From Agrypnia vestita (Eukaryota; Arthropoda; Insecta; Trichoptera; Phryganeidae), in contig JADDOH010023733.1 of the NCBI GenBank assembly GCA_016648135.1, positions 1-64,000 of the forward strand: a stretch of DNA of 64,000 bases, read 5' to 3'. The notes under the pieces are model-generated. The model ran no database searches. It was not told where the DNA came from and saw only the letters and a list, made by a program, of their open reading frames with translations. Below, one piece after another: positions 19,741 through 30,000 of the stretch. Position numbers and translations under genes: made by a program. Numbering within the stretch: the first letter of the stretch is position 1; each line of letters begins with the position of its first letter.

Positions 19741-21473
19741 TGGCGACCAGCATCCCCAGCCCTAATCAAGTAAGTCGCCTTTTCATCACGGACCGAATAA
19801 CCCGCACTCAGTTCCTGGTGGACACGGGTGCGGACCTGTGTGTCTATCCACGGCGCCTGGTCCATGGACGCCCTGCAAAACAGGCATATGAGCTATCGGC
19901 AGCAAATGGCAGTACCATTGCCACCTACGGCAGCCTGACGCTTACCCTGAATTTGGGCCTTCGACGCGACTTCACCTGGAGATTCGTAATTGCCGATGTC
20001 TCCAGGCCTATCATCGGAGTGGATTTTCTGGCGAGGTACGGATTGCTGGTCGACGTTCGGAATGGGCGGCTACTAGACCAGGTGACGAATCTGACAGCAC
20101 CCGGTAAACAGAGCACCGACAAGGTCGCCTCCATCAAGACTGTCGCAGGTACGTCCTCTTACCATGTCCTCCTACAGAAATTTCCCGATCTCACGCGCCC
20201 GGACGGCACGGTCAAGGAAATTCAGCATAGTACCACCCATCACATTAGGACCACCCCGGGTCCTCCAGTAGCTGAACGACCCCGACGCCTCGCTCCCGAA
20301 AAATTCAAGCGAGCTAAGAAGGAGTTTGAGGCCTTGGTCCGCCTCGGTATCGCCCGGCCCTCAGAGAGCTGTTGGGCTTCACCACTACACATGGTCCCCA
20401 AAAAAGACGACCAGTGGCGACTGTGCGGTGACTACCGGAGCCTGAATGCCAGGACTATTCCTGACCGCTACCCTGTTCGCCATATACAGGACTTCGCTCA
20501 GTCTCTGAGAGGTACCAAGATCTTTTCCACCATTGACCTGGTACGGGCATATAACCAGAGTCCAGTGGCACGAGAAGACGTCCCGAAGACGGCCATATCC
20601 ACGCCGTTCGGGCTTTTCGAATTCCCTGTCATGTCTTTCGGGCTTCGGAACGCAGCCCAGACCTTTCAACGCTTCATAGATGAAGTTACCCGGGGACTGG
20701 ACTTCTGTTACGCATACATCGATGACATACTCGTTGCCTCGGCATCGAAAGAAGAGCACATGGCCCATCTCGAAATACTGTTCCAGCGTCTGCAGGAATA
20801 CGGTGTGGTCATCAACGCCAGCAAATGCCATTTCGGAGTACCAGAAGTCAAGTTCCTGGGGTATTTAGTGTCCGGCGAGGGCACTTACCCCCTTCCAGAG
20901 AAAGTCGAAGCTATCAGGGGCTGTAAAAGACCGGAGACAATTAAAGATCTCCGCCGGTTCCTGGGGGCATTGAACTTCTACCGTAGATTCTTGCCCCGGG
21001 CCGCAGAAACGCAAGCACCCCTCAACGACTTCCTCCAAGGAAACCAAAAAGGGAAACAGCCCGTTCCTTGGACACAAGATTCCATCGAAGCATTCGAAAA
21101 GTGTAAGGAAGCCCTTGCTCAGGCAACGCTGCTCGCGCACCCAAAGTGTGACGCACCGCTATCAATCATCAGCGATGCCTCCGAGACCACAGCCGGCGCC
21201 GCACTCCATCAGCTCGTCAATGGAAACTGGGAACCGCTGGCATTTTTCTCGAAAAAATTTGGTGCCGCCGAAAAGAAATACGGCGCTTACGACAGAGAGC
21301 TCCTGGCCATATATCTTGCTGTGAAGCACTTCCGCCACATGGTAGAAGCCAGGACATTTACCATATTCACAGATCATCAAGGACAAATTTATCAAGGAAC
21401 TGCGGCAATACTTTACCCAGCTACGACCAGTAGAAGGCACCCGCCATGGGGAGAGGAAACAGTTCATTTTTAA
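19740..21473 (+). pseudogene. pol: Pol polyprotein (protease-RT-partial RNase H), truncated
   Basis: The open frame is 577 codons. The aspartic protease shows LVDTGAD at residues 26-32. The reverse transcriptase follows with L-C-G-D-Y-R-S-L-N, the F-S-T-I-D-L block, the F-G-L-R-N-A segment and the catalytic YIDD box at 326-329. RNase H begins with S-D-A-S (about 480) and reaches F-T-D-H. Normal sequence then stops. About 21376-21390 the frame runs into a segment belonging far downstream, in another frame, and ends after about 30 unrelated residues. RT, the RNA- and DNA-dependent DNA polymerase of the element, looks intact, but the C-terminal RNase H and integrase zinc and DDE regions are missing. 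Pol is in the -1 frame relative to gag. Confidence 0.9.
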
Positions 21474-21789
21474 AGACCTTCCCAAATCTACACATGTCTT
21501 TCTGAGGGACGATACCGTCAAGAGCCCACTCCAGCAGCCATACAGTGGTCCCCACGAAGTCCTCCGCCGAAACGAGAGGACGTATACAATCCGTGTGAGA
21601 GGGAAGGACTTAACGGTCAGCATCGATCGCCTCAAACCGGCCTTCATAGCCACGGAACCGACGGAATCTCCGATTACTTTGACAACACCACAATCATCCC
21701 ATCAAAATGTCTCCAAGTCACCAGATTTTACCAAAATTACCACACGTTCGGGCAGACATGTTCGATTCCCAGATCGCTTGGACATGTAG
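21388..21789 (+). pseudogene. Integrase C-terminal (GPY/F) fragment of the Gypsy element
   Basis: In the frame +1 to pol, the sequence reads [14 protein letters not shown], then STHVFLRDD, then PLQQPYSGPHEVL, then V-S-I-D-R-L-K-P-A and a Thr/Ser-rich tail to TAG at 21789. This is the GPY/F module found at the end of Gypsy integrases. It is joined directly to the RNase H coding region, so roughly a kilobase encoding the rest of RNase H and the integrase core has been lost. ATCAAGGA occurs on both sides of the junction (21376 and 21391), a possible footprint of the deletion. Confidence 0.85.
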
Positions 21790-21857
21790 ATTTCTAACAC
21801 CGAATGAACCTCATCGCAGCATTCCTCGCTCCCGCTCCACCCATCAAGGAAGCTGCT

Positions 21858-21870
21858 GGGAGGGGAGTGC
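21858..21870 (+). promoter_or_regulatory. Polypurine tract of the Gypsy element
   Basis: A purine run GGGAGGGGAGTGC directly precedes the 3' LTR and fits the plus-strand priming site. The corresponding site of the element at 16044-17486 reads GGAAGGGGAGTGC. Confidence 0.75.
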
Positions 21871-22284
21871 TGTAGCGGCGCTCAGCCGGCTCGCGCCATC
21901 TACCTGCCTACGAGCGGGGACCCTTTTTTTTTATTAGGTTAACATAAACAACGTCTGCGGCGGAGACATCGCCGGTTACGTAAACAAATGTAAGCAAAGG
22001 GAATCGGATGAGATGACGCCGTCCCCCAGTCTAGATTCATCTCAAGTACCGCCCGGTCGTTGTTTAGAAAACCTGGGTCCGCGTCTCATATCTGTAGTAT
22101 TTACATTTCTCTTTGTCCTATACTTTCGATATTTTACTATTTTCTTTTGTGATTGATAATTAACTTATGTGCACACTGGAACACTGTATATTTTATTTGC
22201 TCCCGGAGCCTAACTCCGGTCGAGGAATAAACGTTAAATAACAGATCATTCTTTCATTCCATCGACCTACGGATATTCCCAACA
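21871..22284 (+). repeat. 3' LTR of the Gypsy element
   Basis: 414 bp, nearly identical to the 5' LTR. It differs by one extra T in a T-run and about two substitutions (near 22104 and 22258). Confidence 0.93.
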
Positions 22285-22735
22285 GTACTATAAAGTACGT
22301 CTTTGGTCTATAATCTGTGAGTATGTCTATGGGCATAGACGAATAGGTGATAGGGAGGGTTACGCTCACATAATCCGCGTGAGGCGCGGACTATCCTACG
22401 CTGTGTGCAGAGCGACCTTATCAATGGAATATCAAGGAAAGTAACGGGAGTTTCAAAACACTATGATACTATATACACATTTATTAAAAAAAAACACAGT
22501 CAAAACTTACGGTCTAAAACACTATTTCTAACTTTATAACTAATCTAATCTAGCAGTGGGTCGAAACCGTAATTTGAGGAACTTAGGGACCAACTTTCTT
22601 TTTTTACTTTTTTCTTTATGCGGATGGATAGAGCTCATTAATCTTATCAATAGTTGTCCTATGAAACTTTTTCCTAAACTTTATAGTTTGGGCAAAAAAA
22701 AAATTTTTGTATTTTTTGTATGGAGCGGATCTTTT
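22285..22735. other. Intergenic, nothing recognised
   Basis: Mostly AT-rich with a T-run near 22600. No coding or repeat structure was assigned. Confidence 0.4.
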
Positions 22736-22788
22736 GCGATGCGCGGGCTCGTGCGTATAGAGCTATAACGCACGAGCCCGCGCATCGC
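22736..22788. repeat. Perfect 21-bp-stem GC-rich inverted repeat
   Basis: GCGATGCGCGGGCTCGTGCG at the left (arm 22736-22756) pairs perfectly with the right arm 22768-22788. The 11-base spacer is itself partly self-complementary (ATAG..CTAT). This gives a very stable hairpin just upstream of the HARBI1-like remnant. Confidence 0.92.
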
Positions 22789-22862
22789 GGCGGTTAGCGG
22801 ACGTGGGCGCGCGGGCCGTGCGTTGTCTCTCGCGGGTCCCGCCGCGATAGCTCAGTCTCCAA

Positions 22863-23140
22863 ATGAATCTGTCGGCGGTAGAAACTGTGGCTATTTGGCT
22901 CTTGTACAGGTTGATAGTGAAAAGGCGAAATGAAAGGCGTCGCACACGAAAACCGAGATACTGGGTCCATCCTTTGCTACAACAAAGAAATACAAATGGA
23001 GCGTTCGTAATATTTTACAGAGATCCGAGAAAATTTGTTTTTCAACAAAAGTTTTTTTAACTAAACGAGAATGTCTACAGTTTTTTTCGACAAATTACTA
23101 AACAAAATTAAAGGAGAAATAACTGGAATGACTTCAAACA
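22863..23140 (+). pseudogene. HARBI1-like (PIF/Harbinger) transposase N-terminal remnant
   Basis: The frame from 22863 reads an Arg-rich stretch followed by YWVHPLLQQRNTNGAF, then FYRDPRKF and QQKFF. This is the usual N-terminal block of HARBI1/ALP1-like nucleases (R-Y-W-V-H-P ... G-x-F ... K-F-F). After a stop, a shifted continuation at 23068-23120 gives RMSTVFFDKLLNKIKGEI, equivalent to the family's F-R-M-S-x-x-x-F-D-x-L-L segment. The DDE catalytic core is not visible. It is a broken remnant of a transposase or of a domesticated relative. Confidence 0.6.
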
Positions 23141-23759
23141 TTCCTCCAAAGATATCAACTATTTCTTTCTACATTTTTATTTTTAAAATGCGATTAATGT
23201 ACTCCATAGATTTCATGTCCCACAATGCTGGGCGGTTTTCTATTTCAAAAATATACTTTTCCGTATCAAAATCCATTTTATATTCGCAAACCTCCTTCTG
23301 AATGAAAGAAACCGCGCGAGGATGCGGTCCCGTGCGGTGTCTCCCATACAAGTCTATACAACCTGACACCCGCGGCCGCGCGCGGGAGTCGAGTTCTCCG
23401 CGCCCGACAGCGACTCCCGCCTCACCATTCCCACGAGACGATATCTTCGGAAATATTATCATATTGCCTATTCCAGAAAACGTCTTGTGAACGATTAGGA
23501 AAGAACAGTTCACTTTCATGAACGACTCGATGAACGAACAGTTCAGTCAACTGAACGAAATATCCCATCTCTAATGACAACATTTGAGGCGTGACGTCAT
23601 TCGCTCTGACCGGCGTTTCAGTTAAAATGGCCGAATGGAGAATTTTATACTTTTATTTTATTGAAAATATCATTAATCTCAATGTGTTTATTAGAACTGG
23701 ATAATTTTTTAGAATCCTTTCAAAATATTTTCTCCTCTAAAATCGCTTATTCTTTAATA
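23141..23759. other. Intergenic with a CG-rich patch
   Basis: 23310-23430 is CG-rich (GCGGCCGCGCGCGGGAG) in an AT-rich setting. It may belong to the same Harbinger-like element as 22736-23140. I could not pair it as a terminal repeat, and no gene is supported. Confidence 0.35.
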
Positions 23760-26340
23760 CTGTCATCACGCCTATTCTGAATGTCGAAACTGACCTCCGA
23801 CCCTCAAAATCCCTTGGCCACCCAACAAAGTGTTGAGTCGTGCCAACAACCTACCACACAGCTGGTTATCCTTAATGAGTTGAATCTCCTTATGAAATAC
23901 GAATCTTTGAACGAGCTTCACCCAGAGATGTAATGAATTTGTCAATTCAACATGTGACGACAGACCATTCAAGGGGTTGATGACAATTGTGCATGAAGCG
24001 CAAACACCACGCAGAGCTGGTGAGTAATTTGTGAAAGGCATTCATCACTTCATCAGCAACCCCTCATTGACCGAAACTGTGGTCATGAACGATATCACCT
24101 GGGTAGTCCTTATTCCCGGGAGAGGTTCTGATGCTCAGGGCTCAAAGTCAGATGGTCACATACTAAAAGGTTCCGCCAACTAAGCAGGATTCCACCATAT
24201 CAAATGGCGCACAAAATCCTCTGGAAGGACTCCGCATGATGCAGTATCAGCTGGGTCCATTCCTATGGGAACGTGCCGCCAGAATCATGAATCAACTTGC
24301 TCATTCACTTTGCTAACACGGTTCCCCTCGTATACTTGTAATCGCAACCATGCTAGAACAATAGTCGAGTCACACCACGCCACAGGATCTTGGATCGTCA
24401 CATGAGTCCCCATCACCGAACTGACGTGGTCCAACAACCCAACCAGGAGAATGGCACCACACAACTCTAGTCTCGGAATCGTCAACCGTTGTTTAATTGG
24501 TGCCACTTTGGACTTGGCTATCAATAAATGAAGTGTGACAGTACCTGAGTTATCGATAACGCGCAAGTATACAACGGCAGCAAAGCCTTTCTCTGATGCG
24601 TCACGAAAACCATGCAATTGCCAACTCCAGGGGTTGTTGGATAATATTAATCTTGCTAACCGATATTGATTCAACAAATGAAAATCATTGGTGAAAGTCT
24701 GCCACCTCCAAACAAATGATTGAGGGGGAGTCTTATCCCATTTTAAACCCAACATCCATAATTATTGCATCAGTGACTTTGCTAGGAAGGTAACGGGTGA
24801 CATCCAACCGCAAATGTCGTAAATGCGAGCTTTGTCCAAACCGCGCATTTTGTACACATTCGAGATTCTTTTTTTTTATATTATTGTTCTTAGTCCTCCT
24901 CACTAGGGGTTCCTGTCCTGAGGCGGACTAGTTTATACTTACTTATTTTCTATTTTTAAATTAGTTATTATTAAATTAATTCTAACCTTGATACTTGATA
25001 CCTGATACATGAAACAATCCTTGGCTGAGTTCCACACCACACCAAGGACCTTTACTACCACGTCGCCTTCCGCTTCAAATATAAACGGCGCTTCACAATG
25101 GAATTGAGGTAAATTGGAGAGCAACTCCGAACAATTGCTAGACCACTTTCGTAGCTCGAAATAACCTGAGCTCGAGAGGTCAACCAATTGGCGTTGCAGG
25201 TGAAAAGCATCAAAGAGAGATGCCGTACCGCTCACAATATCATCAACAAAGATATCATGCAAGATTTCCATGTTTTCCTGAACCAACTGGTGAAGACAGC
25301 ATGGCAAGGAAGGGCGCCATAGGTGTGGTCACTGTGTTCAACTGAAACACAGACATTGTGTCATTCGAAGACGTGCGCCATAGAATATTTTGAAACCTTC
25401 TATCCAACAGATATACGAGAATTTGCCGATACATCTGTTTGATGTCGGCAGTAAAACGATTTTATGTAACCGAAAACGGAGAATAATATCTACAATATTC
25501 TGTTGTAGCTTAGGCCCGGTGAGCAAAGCTTCGTTCAGTAATACGCCCAAAGAACTCGACATTGAGGCGTCGAAAACAACTCGCAATTTAGAGGTACCTA
25601 CATCCTTCCAGATCCCATGATGTGTGCTGATTCATCAATGGGATGGAGTGATTCTGTGAGCCGTTGCATGTGACCCAATGCTTCGTACTCTTCCAAGAAT
25701 GAAACATAGGCTTTACACAAAACTTAGAACGAGACAGGCGACGCTCTACTGACATCAGTCTTCTTTTTGCAGCAAGATACGACTTCCCTAACTCAAGATG
25801 ACCAGATTTAAACGGCGGGCTAACAACGAACCGACCTGCCGCATCCCAGGAGTGAGTGTCCACAAAATGCTGTCACACCACTCATCCTCAGAAACTGCTA
25901 TCTTGGCACTCGGGAGCTCCTCGACTTCCCAAAGCACTCTAATGTCTTTTCCAATGACGTGTCTACTGTTGTCATGAACGAGTTCACAGCAGGTGACATG
26001 GGGCTCTCTACCTTGCCCATTACAATCCAACCGAAACTTGTGTCCAGAAACCGGTTCGTTCGGTCGTCCGACTAAGCGGCCAGACCGCAACACTAATGGA
26101 AATATGTATGTCGGCTCCCAATAAGGCTGTCAATTGTGTGCAGGACTCGCTAGCAATGGATCTGCTAATTTCAAATTATTTATGTGTTCCCACATCAGAG
26201 TGCCTAAATGACAACTCATATTTGCACAAATATTAGGTAACACGAGAAAATCAACATCATACAAAATACTCAAATGACCGGTAGGCCGAATAATACCAGA
26301 CGTTCTGCCCCGATGGGCCACTGAAGCCATCTGACCTATA
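23760..26340 (-). pseudogene. BEL/Pao LTR-retrotransposon pol remnant
   Basis: Minus-strand frames in the correct order from high to low coordinates give a decayed BEL/Pao pol. The protease-side region is 26330-25790. The reverse transcriptase follows (VFDASMSSSLGVLLNEALL, then TGPKLQQNIVDIILRFR at 25586-25440, and FVDDIVSG at about 25250). RNase H shows FRDASEKGFAAVVYLR at about 24600 and IPRLELCGAILL at about 24450. The linker toward the integrase has M-D-P-A-D-T-A-S at about 24260 and GILRVGGQF at about 23800. Several frameshifts and stops, and an AT-rich insertion at about 24865-24960, break it. No LTRs are visible. It is an old fossil. Confidence 0.85.
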
Positions 26341-27085
26341 TATATAGGCCTTGAAACATGTTGATATTTTCAAAATAAAAATGTTGTGAAAACTAAGTTT
26401 ATTTTATTAATCATATTAATATGTAATGTCGTCACAAAATTATTTTGCTATTTTTGAAGATGTTATTATGTCGACTGAATTATACGCTTACTATAGCAGA
26501 ATCTTGTTAATTTGTTAAATATTGTGAGTTGAAAGTACACATGGCCCCTCCGGCGTAGAACGAGGTTAACGATTAAAATTAATGCAAAGTTTTATTTTTC
26601 TTTAAAATATAAACTTCAAAATATTAAAGTTTCAACAAAGTGAACATTTATTTACATTCAATAAACTGCTGTCTAAAAAGAAAACTAAAAATAGTAAGTT
26701 GAAATTATTTATTTTACATAAAATAAATGTAACAATATTTCTATAAAATAAAACATTTTTGCACAAATTTTTTCATAAGGTTTCATTGATGAATAATATT
26801 ACAGTAATTTCTTAAAACTTAGCAATTTTTGGAAAAATATATGATAGTATTGGAGTATCTCCAACCAGCAATGGATCACACAAAATGTTTCTTCAACTTA
26901 AATGTGATATTTTTTCCTCCAAAGCCGGTAGCGTCACAGCAGAAATGGTTGATTTTGAAATACCAAGATAATATCTTAAATGACTGTTAAAATCATGTAT
27001 ACAGTCAATATTAGATTTGAGAATGTGTGTGTATAATAAGATTGAATATAAATGCTGTGTAGGATTTGGTTTCCAATTCGCAACT
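26341..27085. other. Nop56 3' flank
   Basis: AT-rich. On the minus strand, downstream of the Nop56 stop, AATAAA-type signals occur near 26652 and 26590 and might serve as poly(A) sites. Nothing else was recognised. Confidence 0.35.
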
Positions 27086-30000
27086 TTAATCTTTATTCTT
27101 CTTTTTCTTCTTCTTCTTGGGTTCTCCCGTTGTGTCGAGGTTGACTCCGTTCTGAGGAACACCGTTTGTTAAGGATTCATCTGCGTCTGCTTGAACCTCC
27201 GAAAGCTTTCGCTTCTTGCTCTGAAAACATTTGATTGTTTAATTTACAACGCACAAAGCAGGAAAATTATATTACATCCATAACGTAATATGGTAAATTT
27301 GAATAATTTCTCAGTAATTCGAAATAATTTTTAGCCCCTTGCACCATCGATACATTTAATTTTTTCTTTCAATCAATACATTTCTGTTCACAATTACGAA
27401 TTTTCAATTTGACAAAATTGTAAAAAATATTTTGATTTTTTTTGCAAGTGAGAATAACAAAAACAGATATTTTTCACAAAACTAATGGCGTTTTTCATGT
27501 TTTACGATTTTTGGCGAATTTCAAATCGCATTCCATTTTTTTGTGACTAGAATTTCGAATTAACAGGGTGCCACATAATTCGAAATTTTTTTTTTTGGGT
27601 ACCTTGAATTTCAAATTAACGAGGTTCTACTGTAATAAAATCTTGAAATCTAAATTTGTTGATATTCTAGGTTGTTTGTTATTTTGGCTAACAGAAAACA
27701 AGTTATAAAATTTGGTAGATATACAGGGTTATTTGTAAAACATTAATAACCTCGCAGGACTGTATTCCTGCCATGATAATGAGTCGAAAATGTTCAAGCT
27801 AATATGACCGGTAAGGAGATATGCGACATCAAAGTTTGCATTTTTTTTCTCAATATTTCTGACTTTTTTTTGTAAAACGTTGGACTATCATTACAGTAAC
27901 TTATATCGAATACAAAAAATTCATTCCCTTTAGTACAAGTCAAATAAAAAAATAAGAACCTTTGAATTCCAATTGGAAAACATTCCAATTGGATTTTTTC
28001 GGGGTATTTAACTTGTATTGAAACAAATGAATTTTTCGTAATCGATATGAGTTACTGTAATGATAGTCCAATGTTTTGCAAAAATAAGTCAGAAATATTG
28101 AAAAAAAAAATGCTAACTTTGATGTCGCATATCTCCTTAACTATTGATATTAGGTCATAATAGCTTGAACATTTTCGACTCATAATCAAGGCAGGAATAT
28201 AGCCCTGTGAGGTTATTAATGTTTTACAAATAACCCTGTATATATTTCTTATTCCAAATGCAGGATTAAATTACAAACAATCACACCGACTACTAGAGGT
28301 TCAATGTGATTATAGTCATCTCACCTTTTTCTTTTTCTTTTTGCTCCCGTCTTCTGCTTCCACACCGTCCACAGGCAAGACGGCGATGGCTGCCGCCTCC
28401 TCCATGGCCTCTTTCATGACATCCACATTCTTCCTGGGCACATCTCCACATTCGTAGAACTTCAGGCGGTCCTCCACCTGCTGCTTTAGCTTCTCACCAA
28501 ACACGTTGGACTGCATTTCTGTATCGCAATACATTAAATTATTATTGTTGAGAATTTGTGGAAAAAACACTTACTGAAGTGGCATCAAGGTTTCAATATT
28601 CGTGTGGATCGCATATATATTTTTTATAGGAGACTATAATTTATTTAATTAACTATATATTATTTAAAACTTTTGAACATAGAAATTACTAGAAGCAAAA
28701 AGTGTTAGAAACAAAATAATTAATTTCAGAATGGACATTTAACCGGTCGTATTCCGCCCAATTTCGCGCACGAATGCTGTTTTTTTAGACACATTTTTGT
28801 GATGGTTATATTCATGTAAAAATCAACAATAATCGCTAAGTCGCGGTTTCTCAATACACAGGCTTTAATAATTACTGATTCATTAATTATGAAAATAAGT
28901 AACGAAATTTACAAACATGTTTATTGAATAAAACCATGGAAGCAATAACACTAAGTAAATTGTATTTCAATATTTTCATTTTAAATATATCAAAGAAAAT
29001 AAAAATACTTAATTTTAACACTTTTTTAAAAGATAAATAACACAATTAATGCGCAGTTTGAAGACGACATTTGGAATGATTTCTTGTCCGGTTTGCGCGG
29101 CAATTGAGGTTACTTGACAAATAGAACTCGTTCATTCATTCAAAAACTTGATATATAACCAATGATAAGCTTTAAAACCCATAAAAGTAGGTAAAATAGG
29201 CCCAATTCACATACGTGTGTAGGGAGCACAGATCTGAGCTCTGGTTAAAAATGCTGAAATGAAAAATACGAATTCCTTTATTACTACTATAGTTATTTAT
29301 CTATATAATTACCTGTGAAACAGTCAATCCTGGACGCGATGGAGCACTTATTGGCCAGGTACCGGGAGATGCGCCCCTTGTTCTTCAGGCCTGCTCTCCC
29401 GATGAAGCTGGAGTGGTACAGCAGGCCGTACTTGGGAGTGTTCCCTCTGGTCTTGAGGGCTCTGAACAATGCCTTCTCGGCCCCTGCAATGCAAAAATAA
29501 AACAATTTTGTAAATAATAATAATAAATAAGATTTGCTTTAAGATTAAAGTAATGTGTTTTAGATTTTTTTCTTCATTAATGTCAGATTATTACTGTTGC
29601 CAGTCGGGTTTATTTGACTAATTCCTCGAGTGACAAAGGAGACCCAAAAAAACGTTTTGAATTAGGCAGAACCCCATTAATTCGAAATTCCAGGTATCCA
29701 AAAAGAATCAAATTTCTCAAAAAATTATAAAACTTAATAATTAACCATTAATTTCGTGGAAAACACAGATTTTTGAATATATCAAAAATGCATTTTAACT
29801 TTCGATTCCGTCTATTTTCTGGCTCGGACCAATACAAGTACAGTTATTGGAAATACAATCTTAAATTAAGTCAAATTTAAAAAAAAAATGAATTATGTGA
29901 ACTAAAATGTATTGATTTGTGGCTCAAGGGGCTAAAAATTATTTAGATCGGGGTTAATCTACTATGAAATTCACATTTTGGGACTTATGGGTTTTAAATA

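Larger units (their letters stand above)
18190..22284 (+). mobile_element. Ty3/Gypsy LTR retrotransposon, integrase-deleted
   Basis: A 4.1-kb element with 413/414-bp LTRs (18190-18602 and 21871-22284), a tRNA-Trp-type primer-binding site, gag, pol with protease, reverse transcriptase and part of RNase H, and a purine-rich GGGAGGGGAGTGC just before the 3' LTR. The LTRs differ by about two substitutions and one base in a T-run, so insertion was fairly recent. The flanks are GTGC on the left and GTAC on the right, a plausible 4-bp target duplication with one mismatch. Most of the integrase is deleted, so this copy cannot integrate on its own. Its GC-rich coding sequence contrasts with the AT-rich host DNA. 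Confidence 0.95.

Noticed and set aside
20385..21653. Antisense ORFs of 148 and 163 codons within pol
   Set aside because: Reverse-strand shadows of the reverse transcriptase and integrase-tail coding sequence.
24865..24960. Intron in the BEL/Pao pol
   Set aside because: The AT-rich insertion splits the coding frame, but retroelement pol genes of this class have no intron here and other frames are broken too. It is a later insertion or decay.
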